Positions 17,191 through 40,451 of a DNA stretch of 60,046 bases are shown piece after piece. The stretch's first letter is position 1; the number at the start of each line of letters is the position of its first letter. The DNA is taken from assembly GCF_000347175.1 (NCBI RefSeq), contig NZ_ANIK01000021.1:1-60046 (forward strand), written 5' to 3'. Source of the DNA: Leptospira alstonii serovar Sichuan str. 79601. Its GTDB lineage: Bacteria > Spirochaetota > Leptospiria > Leptospirales > Leptospiraceae. The notes under the pieces were generated by a model that was not told the origin of the DNA, made no database searches, and was given only the letters and a program-made list of their open reading frames with translations. A program made the translations under genes and the position numbers.

Positions 17191-17193
<3 letters not shown>
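17179..17193 (+). promoter_or_regulatory. Strong ribosome binding site deciding a TTG start
   Basis: AGGTGA, with five bases to the TTG, matches the extended anti-Shine-Dalgarno sequence. It favours the TTG at 17191 over the longer open frame from 17095 as the start of the second Cache-GGDEF gene. Confidence 0.55.
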
Positions 17194-18801
<1,608 letters not shown>

Positions 18802-19108
18802 ACTCACTTCGGATTTCCCCAAATAATAATCTCAATTCAAATTATAACTCTACAAAAAATTAAGATGTCTGATTTCCATTTAGTTTGAAATCCAAAGTTA
18901 AAAAATATTCTAAGTTTTTAATGCACAAACGATCAAAAAAGAATTTTTAAGTTCAATGTTAGTTGATAGAAACCTCTACACCATAAAAATTGCGCAATTG
19001 AGTCTGTGATAACGGCAAAAGAAGAACTGATACATCTTAGGAAAAAATCAGTTTGTTTTGGGTTGGATCTCTCGCTGAAGAAAAAGAAATTTACAATAAA
19101 GATGAAAT
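18802..19108. other. Intergenic gap before the REC-EAL gene
   Basis: About 300 bases of A+T-rich sequence. I see no gene, repeat or clear terminator in it. Confidence 0.4.
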
Positions 19109-20830
<1,722 letters not shown>

Positions 20831-21557
20831 GTTTTGAGTTTTTTCAATTAACGCGCGTTCGGTGATTCGGCGCCTGAAGTTTCTTTACGCGGGTAAAGAT
20901 AAGAATTTATAATCTTATTTATATTTTACTTACAGCGCGTTCCAAAACGCCAGTTTATTTTGCCAGAAAGATCAAGTTGCAAGTTCCCGGCCCGGTTGGC
21001 GGATAGGTTCTTATATTCATCTAACGCTTGTTATTCGTTTTTGCATTTTCATTGTATCATCCATATCGCTGCGAACCCGATTTACTTACGGCGATTATTT
21101 TTGATTTAACAAAAACTTTTGGTCGTCTTCATTGTTCTTTAAGAATTAAAGACTTTGTGACATAGATTTAATTTTCGTATTCTTGGCTTTCTTCGGCCAT
21201 TTCTTTCCTATTATAGAAAAGTATTTCTCAAAGCATTTTATTTTTGACTTTGTTTCAAAACGTCGTTTAAAAGAATCTTGATTTATTTTTGAGATTACTC
21301 CAAGAGTTTGCTCCGAAGCTGGCCTGATTCTTTTCATACTGAATTCATTCTCACATTAATTTGAGGCCTTGTTCTTATTTTTCGATGTCCGAATAAAATT
21401 TACAATTTGATAAGTTTGCGTATTTTAATTTTACCCCTCAGACTATAAGCTGAAGAGCTTTTCGTAATCGATTCAAATATAATTTTTCTAAGTATCAAGA
21501 GACGCTTTTTCAAAGTTCATTTTAGAAGAATCGTTTTTTATTTTCGGGAGTCGAGAA
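20831..21557. other. Long intergenic region before the STAS-like gene
   Basis: About 730 bases, mostly A+T-rich. It contains a small stem TAAGA/TCTTA near 20900-20920 that is too weak to call a terminator, and a more G+C-rich island around 20930-21010. A 63-codon minus-strand frame at 21146-21337 shows no ribosome site or recognisable motif and is not annotated. Confidence 0.4.
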
Positions 21558-21959
<402 letters not shown>

Positions 21960-22047
21960 AGAGAAAAGACTTTTTGACGGTTCAATATTATTTTATTCAT
22001 TTTATATTTTGAAGGGAACGCCTTTGAGAGATAAGTTATACTTATCA

Positions 22048-22122
<75 letters not shown>

Positions 22123-22442
22123 AAAAACTCTTTCTTTCTTTCTTAAAAATAAGATTCTTCCTTATAACGTTTCCAAAACTAATTCTTACTAATCAGAAAA
22201 ATCAAGACTGAACGCTCAGGCGCCTCGCTTCTATTGCGCTCGAAGGGTTCTTATATCCAATTCAAATTACTTATATAGAACATCTTCGGTGTTTATTTTT
22301 TCATTCAAAACTTGAGTCAGTTTATAACTAGGGGAGATTCTAAACTAAAATTCAGTTATATTAAGAAAATATAAAGTTCTTACGGACGGATAGTATCCGA
22401 TCGATCAAATTCGTTCCTATATCTCCATAAACAAAACACTGA

Positions 22443-22488
22443 ATCTATTTGGCTAATTTGCATTCATTGGCCAAATAGATTTTTTTTT
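22443..22488 (+). terminator. Strong Rho-independent terminator
   Basis: An 11-bp perfect stem (ATCTATTTGGC/GCCAAATAGAT) with a 16-nt loop is followed immediately by eight T on the plus strand. No plus-strand gene ends within 480 bases, so the transcript it stops is not identified. Confidence 0.8.
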
Positions 22489-22836
22489 GTTTCTTGTGTT
22501 TTGAAAATCGATGATAGAGTTTCGCCGAAGCGCATAACTTGAAAAGAAGAAGGTCGAGAAAACGGTAAAGATAATACACGACTTAAAAATCCGATTTATA
22601 CATTCATCCCGGTAAGAACATTCATATCTGCTACTCTTTTTCTGCGAGATTGTCTATTCATCGCCACCGAACTCTGCCCGAATATGGGTAAAAACCTTTT
22701 GCAAACGACATACAAAATTTTCGTTCCGATTCTTAAGTGATTAATAAAATCAATCTCTGCAAAAAGAAGTAAACATGTAAGTTCTTTCGAGAGCGCTTTT
22801 CAATTAGGTCGGAAGATGATTCTACGTCCGATCGTA

Positions 22837-24036
<1,200 letters not shown>

Positions 24037-24815
24037 AAATGAAAAACTCTCTAATTTTGTAGGATCCGAATTTTGAATTTTTAAATCCGAAACCTCTGAG
24101 TTGGTTTCGCTTTTTTTCCATTTTGTTTATCTTTTTCATTTGAATGGAATGTTTTCGATTTATTTTGTTACTTTGAAAAGAGTGAAATATATAATTTAAG
24201 AATCGATTTAGAATTGTAAAATTTCGATACAACAACTTATACTTTTGCAAAATAGAGACTCCGCTAAAAGGCAATGAAATCATATTAATATGGATAGTTC
24301 TCTATAACTTGAATCATTCTGAATCAGAAAGAATGGACCCGGCTGTTTCTTAAGAAATGACTCTATTAGCCATGTCCTGTAAGGGGTGGTATAAGTAAAC
24401 TAAAAAATCGACAGTCGGCTTTTCCCATGCCAGAACGACATTTAGTTTGTGTTGTAGTTGTGTTTTTTAATGCGACATTAAGGTTCTGTCGCATCTTTGG
24501 TAAGTTTGTTATCGAAGACGAACTTTTAATAAGATTCTATTTCCGTTTAAAATCTTTCTAAATCGATAGGGGTTTTGTAACAGAATTGAAAAGAAATTTT
24601 GTAACGACCTATAAATTTACAGATCAATGGCCTTTCTTGATGATAGTTACTTTAGATCCCATTTTTCAGGATCAAAATAAGTCTCTCAAAATTAAAAAGG
24701 GATTAGTTCTCACAGTTCTACATCTTGAATCCGGTGTAGTAAAGTGAGAACACTCATAGGCTGATTTCTTAAAATAATGTGTCGAAGGAATCTAATTATT
24801 CCTCCCCAGTTTGTA
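24037..24815. other. Intergenic region between AraC paralogue A and the DUF1566 gene
   Basis: About 780 bases, A+T-rich. It holds a hairpin TGCGACA/TGTCGCA at 24471-24493 without a T-tract on either strand, and nothing else that I can name. Confidence 0.4.
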
Positions 24816-25328
24816 TCAAGGTGGTGAAGTAACGCAGCGAACGTAGTATGTCGTACTTTTTGAACTTGTACCGGCAGTGAATCCTGATTGAAAGTTAATC
24901 GCCCAAGCTTGAGAGGTCGCAAGTTTGTATGTACTTGATGTCCAATAGTATTGGGAAACCGTACCCGGAAAAATGGCAGTGTTAATGACTGGCGCAGTTC
25001 CCGAGGAGTGATCTACAATGCTTCTTAATTCAGTGACATTCGGTAATCTCCAAGTTTTGCCGGCCAAAACAAGACCATTACAGTAGGTCAGAGCATTTGC
25101 CCATGTCAATTGATTCGTACCGCCTGTTGCGCAAGTCGCGCCGGAAAGATTATTTGTGCATTTTTGCCAAATCAATGCGTTGCCTATATCTGTGATGGTT
25201 CCGTCGCTATTGTCCACAAAAGGTGCCGCTGCTACTGAAATTGTGAATCCGAAAAAAAATAAAATCAATTTGTAAGCAAAGAGTGATTTCCGATTTTTGG
25301 TCGTCTTTTTGGTAATTTTTGCAGTCAT
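24816..25328 (-). CDS. Secreted DUF1566 (Lcl C-terminal-like) protein
   Basis: 170 residues with a long basic N-region and a signal-peptide core (LILFFFGFTISVAAA), then a single DUF1566 domain: VDNSDGTITDIGNALIWQKC, the Cys-containing SGATCATGGTNQLTW, ANALTYCNGLVLAGKTWRLP, ELRSIVD and YYWTSST, ending YYVRCV. The W-R-L-P-N-x-x-E-L segment is the family hallmark. This domain occurs in surface proteins such as a collagen-binding adhesin of Legionella. It ends like the C-terminal domain of the large Ig-repeat protein just upstream, so it may be a partial duplicate or a secreted partner. The ribosome site AAGGAGCTAAT before ATG is strong. Confidence 0.8.
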   Translation of the reverse strand: MTAKITKKTTKNRKSLFAYKLILFFFGFTISVAAAPFVDNSDGTITDIGNALIWQKCTNNLSGATCATGGTNQLTWANALTYCNGLVLAGKTWRLPNVTELRSIVDHSSGTAPVINTAIFPGTVSQYYWTSSTYKLATSQAWAINFQSGFTAGTSSKSTTYYVRCVTSPP

Positions 25329-25432
25329 ATTAGCTCCTTAAATAGATTCGAAAGATCCTGAGAAAAGGGGATTGTAGCGATCTTCTCAGGAATTCGATAA
25401 TAATATTCGTATTTCTGAATTCTTTCCATTGA

Positions 25433-27799
25433 TTACGGTCCCGGAGATACGCAACGTGCTAAGGATCCCGCTACAGTTTTGTCTGTCCAAGTAGTCGATC
25501 CATCCGAAAAATAGAGGACCAAGGATTTCGTTGTATCCGGATTGTATAAAGTAGAACTCCAGTAGTAATAACTGCCTGTTGCTCCTGGGAAAAACGCAGT
25601 GAAAGTTCGTGGAGATGTGCCAACATTGAAATCGACTAAGGTTTCGATTTCGGAAATGGTTGGTAATCTCCAGTTTGTTCGACTCGCATAACCCGCACCT
25701 GCGTTCAGATTGTTACAAGCTGTAGTCGCCGTTGCCAAACTTAAGTAACTGTTGGTTCCTGTCGTACAAGTAGCGCCTGATCGTCCTTCATGGCATGTTT
25801 TCCAAACAAGGCCGGTATTATTATCCGTTACAGTCAATCCGCCATCCGTGCTTGTAAAGTTTGAGTTTGAGCCTTTTTGTAACTGACCGTCTTGACCGGT
25901 GGATGTTAATAGAACACAAGTCGCATCCGCTGTTCCGTCCGTAGCCCAACAATTGGTTTGCATCGTTTTCATGGGCGGTCTTCCAAAGATCATAATACTG
26001 ACAGTATTGTTTGTGCTTCCGGAAGAGTTACTTGCGGTGATCGTGTAATTCGCCGAGGCCTGAAATCCGGTTGGCGTTCCCGAAATTGCACAAGTTGTAC
26101 TATTGAGAGTGAGCCCACCCGGTAGCGCTACATCCGACGCACAGCTCGTGACTGTTCCCGTGACAGCAGGCGTTGCTGTAGCCGCGGTTCCTCTGTAGAA
26201 AACCAAAGCGCTCGGCGTATAGGATAGTCCGGTAGGCGGAGCTAAGTTCACCGTAATCGATATTGTAGTGGTTGTGTTTCCAAACGCGTTGCTTGCCGTG
26301 ATCGTATAACTTGTGGCTGTTTGTGTCGTTGTTGGTGTTCCAGACAAAGCGCAAGTAGTTGCATTCAACGCCAATCCTGAAGGAAGAGCGATATCGGAAG
26401 TACAACTTGTCACGGTTCCGGTCACGGAAGGAGTAGCGGTTGTAATGGTTGTTCCTTGCGTAAAAGTAAACGGAGTTCCTGCGTAACTGAGTCCCGTAGG
26501 TGGAGCTAAGTTCACCTTAATCGAGATGGTTCTAGCCGTGCTTCCAAATGCGTTGCTTGCCGTGATTGTATAATTTGTCGCGGCTTGTGTAGCGGTCGGT
26601 GTTCCTGAAATCGCACAAGTAGTTCCATTGATTCCTAAACCTGTAGGTAAGGGGATATCGGAAGTGCAACTTGTCACGGTTCCTGTGACGGAAGGAGTAG
26701 CGGTGGCAATGGTTGCTCCTTGCGTAAAAGTAAACGGGCTTCCTGCATAATTCAGAGCGGATGGAGGCGCCATGTTGACCGTAATTGTTATCGGAAAAGT
26801 AATGCCGCCGGAAGCATTACTAGCAGTGATCGTATAAATGGTTGCCGGTTGAATTACGGTCGGCGTACCTGAAATCGCACAGGTAGTTGTATTGAGAGTA
26901 AGCCCCGTAGGCAACGGGATATCCGAATTACACGCAGTAACGGTACCCGTATAAGTCGGGTTGATCGTTGCGATCGTCGCACCTTGTGTAAAAACATAAG
27001 GACTTCCCGCGTAATTCAGAGCGGCAGGAGGTGCGATGTTGACCGTAATCGAAATAACTGTACTTGTACTTCCAAATGCGTTGCTTGCGGTAATCGTGTA
27101 GTTCGTTGGACCTTGCGTAACAGTTGGAGATCCGGAGATAGAGCAATTCGATCCCAAGGAAAGCCCCGTAGGAAGAGGAATATCGGAAGTACAACTCGTG
27201 ATTGTTCCTGTATGAGAAGGAACGATAGGAGCAAATGCAGGAGTTGCACTTGCAGTAAAGGTAAAAGCGGGGGCCGCAAAATTCAAAGCCGCAGGCGGGT
27301 TCGCGTTTACGGTAATCACAATCGTAATATTTTTACTTTGTGAGGAATTCGAAGCTGTAATCGTATAGTTTGTAGCCGGCTGGTTTACCGTAGGAGTTCC
27401 GGAAATAGTACAGGTTTTTCCGTCCATTGCAAGTCCCGTAGGGAGTGCGGGATTGGGAGAACACTGCTCAATCAATCCGCTTATGATAGGTTGTATCGGC
27501 GCAATAGGAACGTCCCTGGTAAGAACGTAAGGACTCAAAGAATAATTGACAAAAATCGGATCACTATCGCTTGGGGACGATGATTGAAGCAGATTCAGTG
27601 GTCCGAAAATTCCTTTAAAACTCAAAGAATCGTTTTCCTTTCCGATACAACCTACTGTTAAGAAGACAACAACAAGTATAAGTAGAACGGCAAAGAATTT
27701 TCTAAACCGGCTTACAATGGACTTTTTCATTCCCGTACGGAAAGAAAATTCTCCAATAAATCTTTGTGATTTTTTGAATCGATAGTTCTCGTTTTTCAT
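25433..27799 (-). CDS. Large lipoprotein: six Ig-like repeats plus DUF1566 domain
   Basis: About 788 residues. A basic region and hydrophobic core end in FLTVGC, a lipobox. Six tandem repeats of about 87 residues follow, each with a start like AGSPFTFTQGATI, a Cys pair (VTSCTSD and TTCAISGTPT) and the ending NYTITASNAFGS. They look like He_PIG/putative Ig domains, with repeats four and five most alike. The C-terminal about 170 residues are a DUF1566 domain (DNNTGLVWKTC, TNWRLPTISEIETLVDF, YYYWSST). This is a probable outer-surface adhesin-like lipoprotein. I use the ATG preceded by TTGGGGATTTT; an ATG at 27730 would give a more usual signal-peptide length, and a start at 27850 is less likely. 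It is flanked by membrane AraC regulators. Confidence 0.8.
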   Translation of the reverse strand: MKNENYRFKKSQRFIGEFSFRTGMKKSIVSRFRKFFAVLLILVVVFLTVGCIGKENDSLSFKGIFGPLNLLQSSSPSDSDPIFVNYSLSPYVLTRDVPIAPIQPIISGLIEQCSPNPALPTGLAMDGKTCTISGTPTVNQPATNYTITASNSSQSKNITIVITVNANPPAALNFAAPAFTFTASATPAFAPIVPSHTGTITSCTSDIPLPTGLSLGSNCSISGSPTVTQGPTNYTITASNAFGSTSTVISITVNIAPPAALNYAGSPYVFTQGATIATINPTYTGTVTACNSDIPLPTGLTLNTTTCAISGTPTVIQPATIYTITASNASGGITFPITITVNMAPPSALNYAGSPFTFTQGATIATATPSVTGTVTSCTSDIPLPTGLGINGTTCAISGTPTATQAATNYTITASNAFGSTARTISIKVNLAPPTGLSYAGTPFTFTQGTTITTATPSVTGTVTSCTSDIALPSGLALNATTCALSGTPTTTQTATSYTITASNAFGNTTTTISITVNLAPPTGLSYTPSALVFYRGTAATATPAVTGTVTSCASDVALPGGLTLNSTTCAISGTPTGFQASANYTITASNSSGSTNNTVSIMIFGRPPMKTMQTNCWATDGTADATCVLLTSTGQDGQLQKGSNSNFTSTDGGLTVTDNNTGLVWKTCHEGRSGATCTTGTNSYLSLATATTACNNLNAGAGYASRTNWRLPTISEIETLVDFNVGTSPRTFTAFFPGATGSYYYWSSTLYNPDTTKSLVLYFSDGSTTWTDKTVAGSLARCVSPGP

Positions 27800-28350
27800 A
27801 AAAATCCCCAACCTTCTTAAAATTCTTAAAGAAATAAAATTAAAAATCATTACGCAAAAAAGAGAGCAGTTGTTGGATTATTTGCGCTCGATGAAAGTTA
27901 AGAATTTTCTGCGATCCGCGTTCTAAAAAATCTTTTGATTTTTTCTCAACGAAAACTCAAAATTGCCGAGCATCATTTCGGAATGATTACTTACTCATTC
28001 CGTTTCGATCAACTATTTGTACTTGGACAATGTAGATCGTATCCAACATCAATCTTTTTCTCTTGGACGTAAATTTATCCGAAAACTTAAATTAGTTCCG
28101 CTCGCATTATAAGTTGAAGAGTTTATTAAGAGCCACTGAGTTTTGTGTATTCTGTTGAAAAAATTGCATGCAAATTATAGAAAGAAGATTGAAGCAAACT
28201 CTAATACAAAATGCTTATATTTGAATGGAAAAGAATCTATCGACATTTAAAAACAGGTGTACAGCAATGAAGCAAAGTGCCGACTAACGTAACTATTTGC
28301 CGCTCTTTTGAAGGTGATATTTTTTTTCTATTTTAGAAAAACAGAGAATG
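27800..28350. other. Upstream region of the Ig-repeat lipoprotein
   Basis: About 550 bases, A+T-rich, presumably containing the promoter and any operator of the Ig-repeat lipoprotein. I found no convincing -35/-10 pair or repeat. Confidence 0.4.

Positions 28351-28359
<9 letters not shown>
28334..28359 (-). terminator. Possible terminator overlapping the stop of AraC paralogue B
   Basis: On the minus strand GAGAAT TAAC ATTCTC is followed by TGTTTTTCT. The 6-bp A+T-rich stem includes the stop codon, so the signal is weak. Confidence 0.35.
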
Positions 28360-29502
<1,143 letters not shown>

Positions 29503-29795
29503 TTGAGTTAATTCCTTTATACGAGAAAATTTTTACAGACGATAAACCGCGACTTTATGGAATTTTTACGGCAATCGGGTTTCACAAGACTTTTTATTTC
29601 CATTTATTCCATTATAGCGTTCAGTTTCGAGCGAGGTCATCGGTAAATATAATTTAGAAAGGAGAAAATTATAAATATCAGATATCCCATTTTAGAATTT
29701 ATTTTAATCTGAAGTGAAATTACAGAAAATTCGTAAAGAAACGGAGTTTGACCGAAAGAACCCCGTCTTAGATTCGATTTAATCCCTAGGCAAGT

Positions 29796-30905
29796 TTAGT
29801 TTCTGAATTGAACATCCGCGGACGAAGATTGGAAATGAATTACTTTCGTCTGAGTTTCTCGAAATTGTTTCGGAGACATTCCGGTCTCCTTGAGAAAAGC
29901 TTTATAAAAAGAAGAATTCGAATTGAAACCGACAGCGATTCCGACGGAAACGACGGAGCGGGAAGGGTCGTTGATTAGCATTGACTTCGCTTCTTCGACC
30001 CGAAATCGATTGATATAATTGTTAAAATTCATCCCGAGATGGTTATTCAAAAAGAAAGAAAGCTGATGCACGGAAATTCCAAGTTCTTCGGAAACGTCCG
30101 GAAGGCGAATATCTTCGTCTAAATAAATTCGTTCTTCTTTGATGATATGAATCAGTTTCTTTTCGAGCGCATTGATGTCCACATCGTGCAAAAGGGAACG
30201 TTTTACGAAGTTTTTCCCGGGTTCCGACGAGCTAAAATCCAACAAATTGGGATGAATTAAGGTCAGAAAGTAATAAAAAATGACCGTAAACGTAGTATGA
30301 ACGCTGGAAAGAAGGATTAAGGACTTATTTTCAAATACGATTCCGAGTATTTCCAGGGGAATACACAGAGAAATTAGAATGACCAGGGAAAGAATCATTC
30401 TAAAACTCATCGCGGAAGATTCGTATTTTTTGTCGATAAAGACGTTTGCGACCGCAACCACGAAGTAAACGAAAACATACAAGTTGGCTGCAAAAAGGAA
30501 AAATTCGAGTTCTTTGCTGCCTGGTTGTTCGTAAAAAGTAGCGATCGGTAAACTCAGAATAAACGGACCTAAAAGATTCCAATAGTAGATCAGAGGAAGT
30601 TTCGAATACTTCTTAAAACTCATCGTGGAAATTAAAAACACAAGAGTTCCACTGGCGGCTAAGGCGATGATATCGATTAAAAAGACGAATTTGCGGAGCC
30701 ATGTTTGGGAGATCATATTCAAACTGGTTTCATCCACGAACTGAAAAATCGCAGTGAGAATTAATACCGACGACACCAAATAATCGATTTGTTTTCTTGC
30801 GCGAATCCAACTTCCAATTCCTAAGACCAAAGCAAAGCCCGCTCCAAACCTTATTAAACTCAATAAGATTTCTTTATTTAACATCGAATCTAAAATATTC
30901 ATCAT
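29796..30905 (-). CDS. Membrane-anchored AraC-type regulator (paralogue C)
   Basis: 369 residues with an N-terminal block of about seven hydrophobic helices (FGAGFALVLGIGSW, IIALAASGTLVFLIS, YVFVYFVVAVANVFI and others). An AraC-type double HTH lies at about residues 255-360: DIRLPDVSEELGISVHQLSF and VVSVGIAVGFNSNSSFYKAF, ending in TGMSPKQFRET. The second HTH keeps the GFNS-SSF-KAF recognition block of the family. It is the most divergent of the three local paralogues. A second ATG follows the first directly. A long A+T-rich gap lies upstream. Confidence 0.82.
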   Translation of the reverse strand: MMNILDSMLNKEILLSLIRFGAGFALVLGIGSWIRARKQIDYLVSSVLILTAIFQFVDETSLNMISQTWLRKFVFLIDIIALAASGTLVFLISTMSFKKYSKLPLIYYWNLLGPFILSLPIATFYEQPGSKELEFFLFAANLYVFVYFVVAVANVFIDKKYESSAMSFRMILSLVILISLCIPLEILGIVFENKSLILLSSVHTTFTVIFYYFLTLIHPNLLDFSSSEPGKNFVKRSLLHDVDINALEKKLIHIIKEERIYLDEDIRLPDVSEELGISVHQLSFFLNNHLGMNFNNYINRFRVEEAKSMLINDPSRSVVSVGIAVGFNSNSSFYKAFLKETGMSPKQFRETQTKVIHFQSSSADVQFRN

Positions 30906-34211
<3,306 letters not shown>

Positions 34212-35541
34212 AAAAATCGTCTCATCGTTCGTATTGTATTTAATCTGCCTCAAAGATCCTGTTTTTCCATTTTGACAGGAATTTATTTTTATTAGTTTCG
34301 ATAGATAGCGTGAATTTTGCCTAGGAAGGATATACGATCTTCTTTTGGAAAGATAGCGTCATTTAATATTTGTAAGGTGATGGATGCGTCACAAACATCA
34401 CCGAATCTATGAATATTGGTTTGAGAAAAAGAATTAAGATCGGGGCTTGTTTCAACCGATGAGATTTAGCATTGAATCATATTCTAAAAAATGAACCATT
34501 CTATTTAAGAATGAGAAAAACGGTGGATCCATGTTCAATGATCGATTGAAGTTCGATTCTTTTTAGAGAATGTCATTGAGACAGTTCGCTTGACTACCTC
34601 GAGTTGCGCACAGGAACTTCTTTTTGTAAAGTGAATGTTAGGGTTTCGTGAGAAGTTAAAATGTAAATTCGAAACTTTCATCCCTAATGGGCTTGTGAAT
34701 TTCCACATTTTCGGGTGCTTGGGAGACGAGTATTTTAGAGTAAAATGCAAGAGTCCCATAGGCCCGAAAAACACTTTTCTCTATTATAAAATCATACTTT
34801 TTGCAGATAACAAATATGACTTTGCCGGAACTTTTACACTTACGTTTTCTTGTAAGATTTCAATCTAACGCCTAATTACTGTTCTAAATCCTTTTTTTAG
34901 AACGTTGAAGTTAAAATATATAGCCGTTCAAATTATCAGTGAAAGTTAGAATAGCAAAAATTTTTAGTTTCACGAAGTATGATATAGCAACTTTGCAAAA
35001 TTATCAAAGTAAAGTATTCAAATTCCAATTATGAGTTTGAATTGATAAGTTAGAAAAACATAAAATCATAAATTAATAGGTAGTTTTGTAAATCTAAAAG
35101 GGCCAATAATAAAAAAGTGGTCCTTTTATAGAATGCGGCGAATGGATTCAATGGATTTTATAGACTATGAATATGCCAAATGTTATAGGCCCTATCTTGA
35201 AGTTTAAAAGATTTTTCGGAATTATATCTTCGAGATTTCGGTTCAAAGAGTTTGTTCGCATACCGGCCTCGCTTGTCGAAACGATTTTTGTGGAGTGCGA
35301 GCAAACGAAGCCGATCAATATCGATTTCTCAATTAAAATATTCAAAGAATGGAATGTGTTAATTCTTCTGATTATTTAAAATCAATGTGGAACTCATCGT
35401 AGATTTCAATCCGAACCGCGAAAGGGAAAATTGAATTCTGAATTTCAAACGGAGTAGGCGCTTGTTGGAAAACTGAACATATAAATCAACGAATCCTATT
35501 TTATTTGTAAGACTGTAAAATTTAAAAATATGAGGGTGCAA
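34212..35541. other. 1.3-kb A+T-rich region between EAL and STAS-like genes
   Basis: No supported gene. Plus-strand frames at 34635-34868 and 35167-35379 have no ribosome site and no recognisable motif. A weak stem CCTGT/ACAGG near 34259-34280 followed by AATTTATTTTT may end the EAL transcript. Confidence 0.4.
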
Positions 35542-35991
35542 ATGCAGGTTAGTAATGAGTTCGTTACATTTAATGTACATGGAACGGTTACCAAAGTGAT
35601 GTTGATCAAGTTGTCGGGAATTATCGACAATCGCTCCATTATGAACGTTCGCGATATTATTTTGTCGATTTTAGAAGAGTTTAAGGGAGTTTATATTCTA
35701 GATCTGAACAAGATTGAAAATGAGGAATTTATCAACCTAACTAACTTTAGAAAAATGATTTCGGATTCTATTCGCGTAAATCACAACTGTATCATATTGT
35801 CTGAATGTAAAAAATTGGAATTGTGGATTGAAAATTATTCCGTCTTTAACGGGGTTTATCTGGCCAAAAACGATACGGAATTGACTCAGATTTTGAACGA
35901 AAAAATTGCAAACGACGTTTTTTTGGAAGACGGAGGAGATGAATCCGATATCCGATTGCATTTGGATTATCTAATCAAAGACGGATATTAA
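35542..35991 (+). CDS. Small divergent STAS-like protein
   Basis: 149 residues from the ATG preceded by GAGGGTGCAA, which I prefer to the ATG 12 bases upstream. Its order of strands and helices (VMLIKLSGIIDNRSI, VYILDLNKIENEEFINL, NCIILSECKK) matches the gene at 21558 block by block, including LDL/LDI and an N-x-EF segment. The Ser expected at the phospho-acceptor site is not retained (NEEF here, NSEF there). A C-terminal acidic tail of about 30 residues is extra. It converges on the RsbU/STAS operon. A role as an unphosphorylatable or permanently charged STAS partner is inference. Confidence 0.6.
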   Translation: MQVSNEFVTFNVHGTVTKVMLIKLSGIIDNRSIMNVRDIILSILEEFKGVYILDLNKIENEEFINLTNFRKMISDSIRVNHNCIILSECKKLELWIENYSVFNGVYLAKNDTELTQILNEKIANDVFLEDGGDESDIRLHLDYLIKDGY

Positions 35992-36089
35992 AAACTTACA
36001 GTGTATCCCAAAACGCAAAATCTGCCGAACGATCTCCTTCCGAACTCGAAATTTTTTCGAGCTCAGAGGAATTAGACTGACGAATTCGA

Positions 36090-36488
<399 letters not shown>

Positions 36489-36497
36489 TTTGTTTTC

Positions 36498-37510
36498 CTA
36501 AAAGTTAATGTTAATTTTCATTTCGATTTTTTGGTCCTTTTCAACCGAATGTAGGTTTGGACTTGCCGGACTTACGGGAACTTCCTGAAAGAAAAAGGAA
36601 AATGTGGCCGGAAAAGTAAGTAGTGCTGCGTTAAACAAATACGTGCATGCTAAAGATATTAGAAAAAGCTGATTTAAACTTTTATGTTTATTAAATTCTC
36701 CGTTTGGTTCCTCGATCCAAAGGATAGATCCGTCGCTTTGCGGAACGAATAAAGGCGTTTTCCCCTCCGCGTTTTTAGCCGCTACAAATTCGTAAACGCT
36801 CCCAACTGCAAACAATGCGGTCAGCCCCATCAAAGTAAATCCGCTTTTTGTATGTCCTTGCTTTTTAATGTAATAACCAGGAATTAAATAATCCAGAATT
36901 GTAATCGGTTGAATTTCTTTTTCTTTCGGAAGCGGGGGATCAGGATCTTTCTTTTCTTCGGCTGCCTTATAAAATAAAGACGCGATTTCTGCTCTCGCGA
37001 CGAGGACCGGATTTACATCCGATTCGTTTTGAACGGAAATCGATTCTTCGTTTACGCTTTGAATCGGAGACAAAATTTCCTTTTGATCTTTGGAGGTGAT
37101 CCGCATTTGCAAGCCGGTTTTCGAAAGTTGTTCTAAAATTTTCGTAGACGGCTCTTCTATGTTGATCGATTCCAAATCTTTGAAAGGGGCTCTGAGATAA
37201 CGATTGTTTTCGTCCACGTAATAAACAGTGTTAACGTTAAGTTTGATAAGTTTCAGATTACATTTCGATTCCGGTTGTTCTTTGAAACGGATACAAAGAC
37301 GGTTTCCCGGTTCTTCGAAAAATACTTCGGCTATATCTTTTTTGAGGATTTTTATGTCCTCGCCGTCGGTCGTGATGATGATATGATCGGATGTTCCTTC
37401 GGTTTCTTTCAAATCGCCCGAAAGTTGTTCCCCCGACTTTAAAATCACTCGATGTGCCTGAAGATGCGCCGTTAGAAAGGCAAAAAGTAAAATGAAGATA
37501 GGAATTTTTC

Positions 37511-37514
<4 letters not shown>
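36498..37514 (-). CDS. Exported/membrane protein of the RsbU-STAS operon
   Basis: 338 residues with a signal peptide (IFILLFAFLTAHLQA), a periplasmic beta-rich part beginning HRVILKSGEQLSGDLKETEG, and in the last third a Gly-rich LIPGYYIKKQGHTKSGF segment followed by a hydrophobic helix (LMGLTALFAVGSVYEFV) and another near the C-terminus (LFLISLACTYLFNAALLTF). The LIPG-x-x-x-x-x-G-x-x-x-x-G pattern recurs in spirochaetal membrane proteins of unknown function. Its start overlaps the stop of the upstream gene (ATGA), so it is translationally coupled. Function unknown; the context suggests envelope sensing for the phosphatase/STAS pair. Confidence 0.75.
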
Positions 37515-38965
<1,451 letters not shown>

Positions 38966-38966
38966 T

Positions 38967-40451
<1,485 letters not shown>

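Noticed and set aside
21146..21337. 63-codon minus-strand frame MKRIRPASEQ...
   Set aside because: No ribosome site, no recognisable motif, and it lies in A+T-rich noncoding sequence.
24471..24493. TGCGACA/TGTCGCA hairpin considered as a terminator
   Set aside because: Neither strand has a T-tract after the stem.
25985..27540. Regularly spaced repeated DNA resembling a CRISPR array
   Set aside because: The repeats are about 260 bases long, in frame, and encode six Ig-like domains; there are no short direct repeats with spacers.
34635..34868. 77-codon plus-strand frame between EAL and STAS-like genes
   Set aside because: No ribosome site or family pattern, and an overlapping opposite frame of similar length; composition looks noncoding.
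36045..36061. CTCGAA/TTCGAG hairpin between convergent STAS genes as a bidirectional terminator
   Set aside because: The T-run is in the loop and no U-tract follows on either strand.
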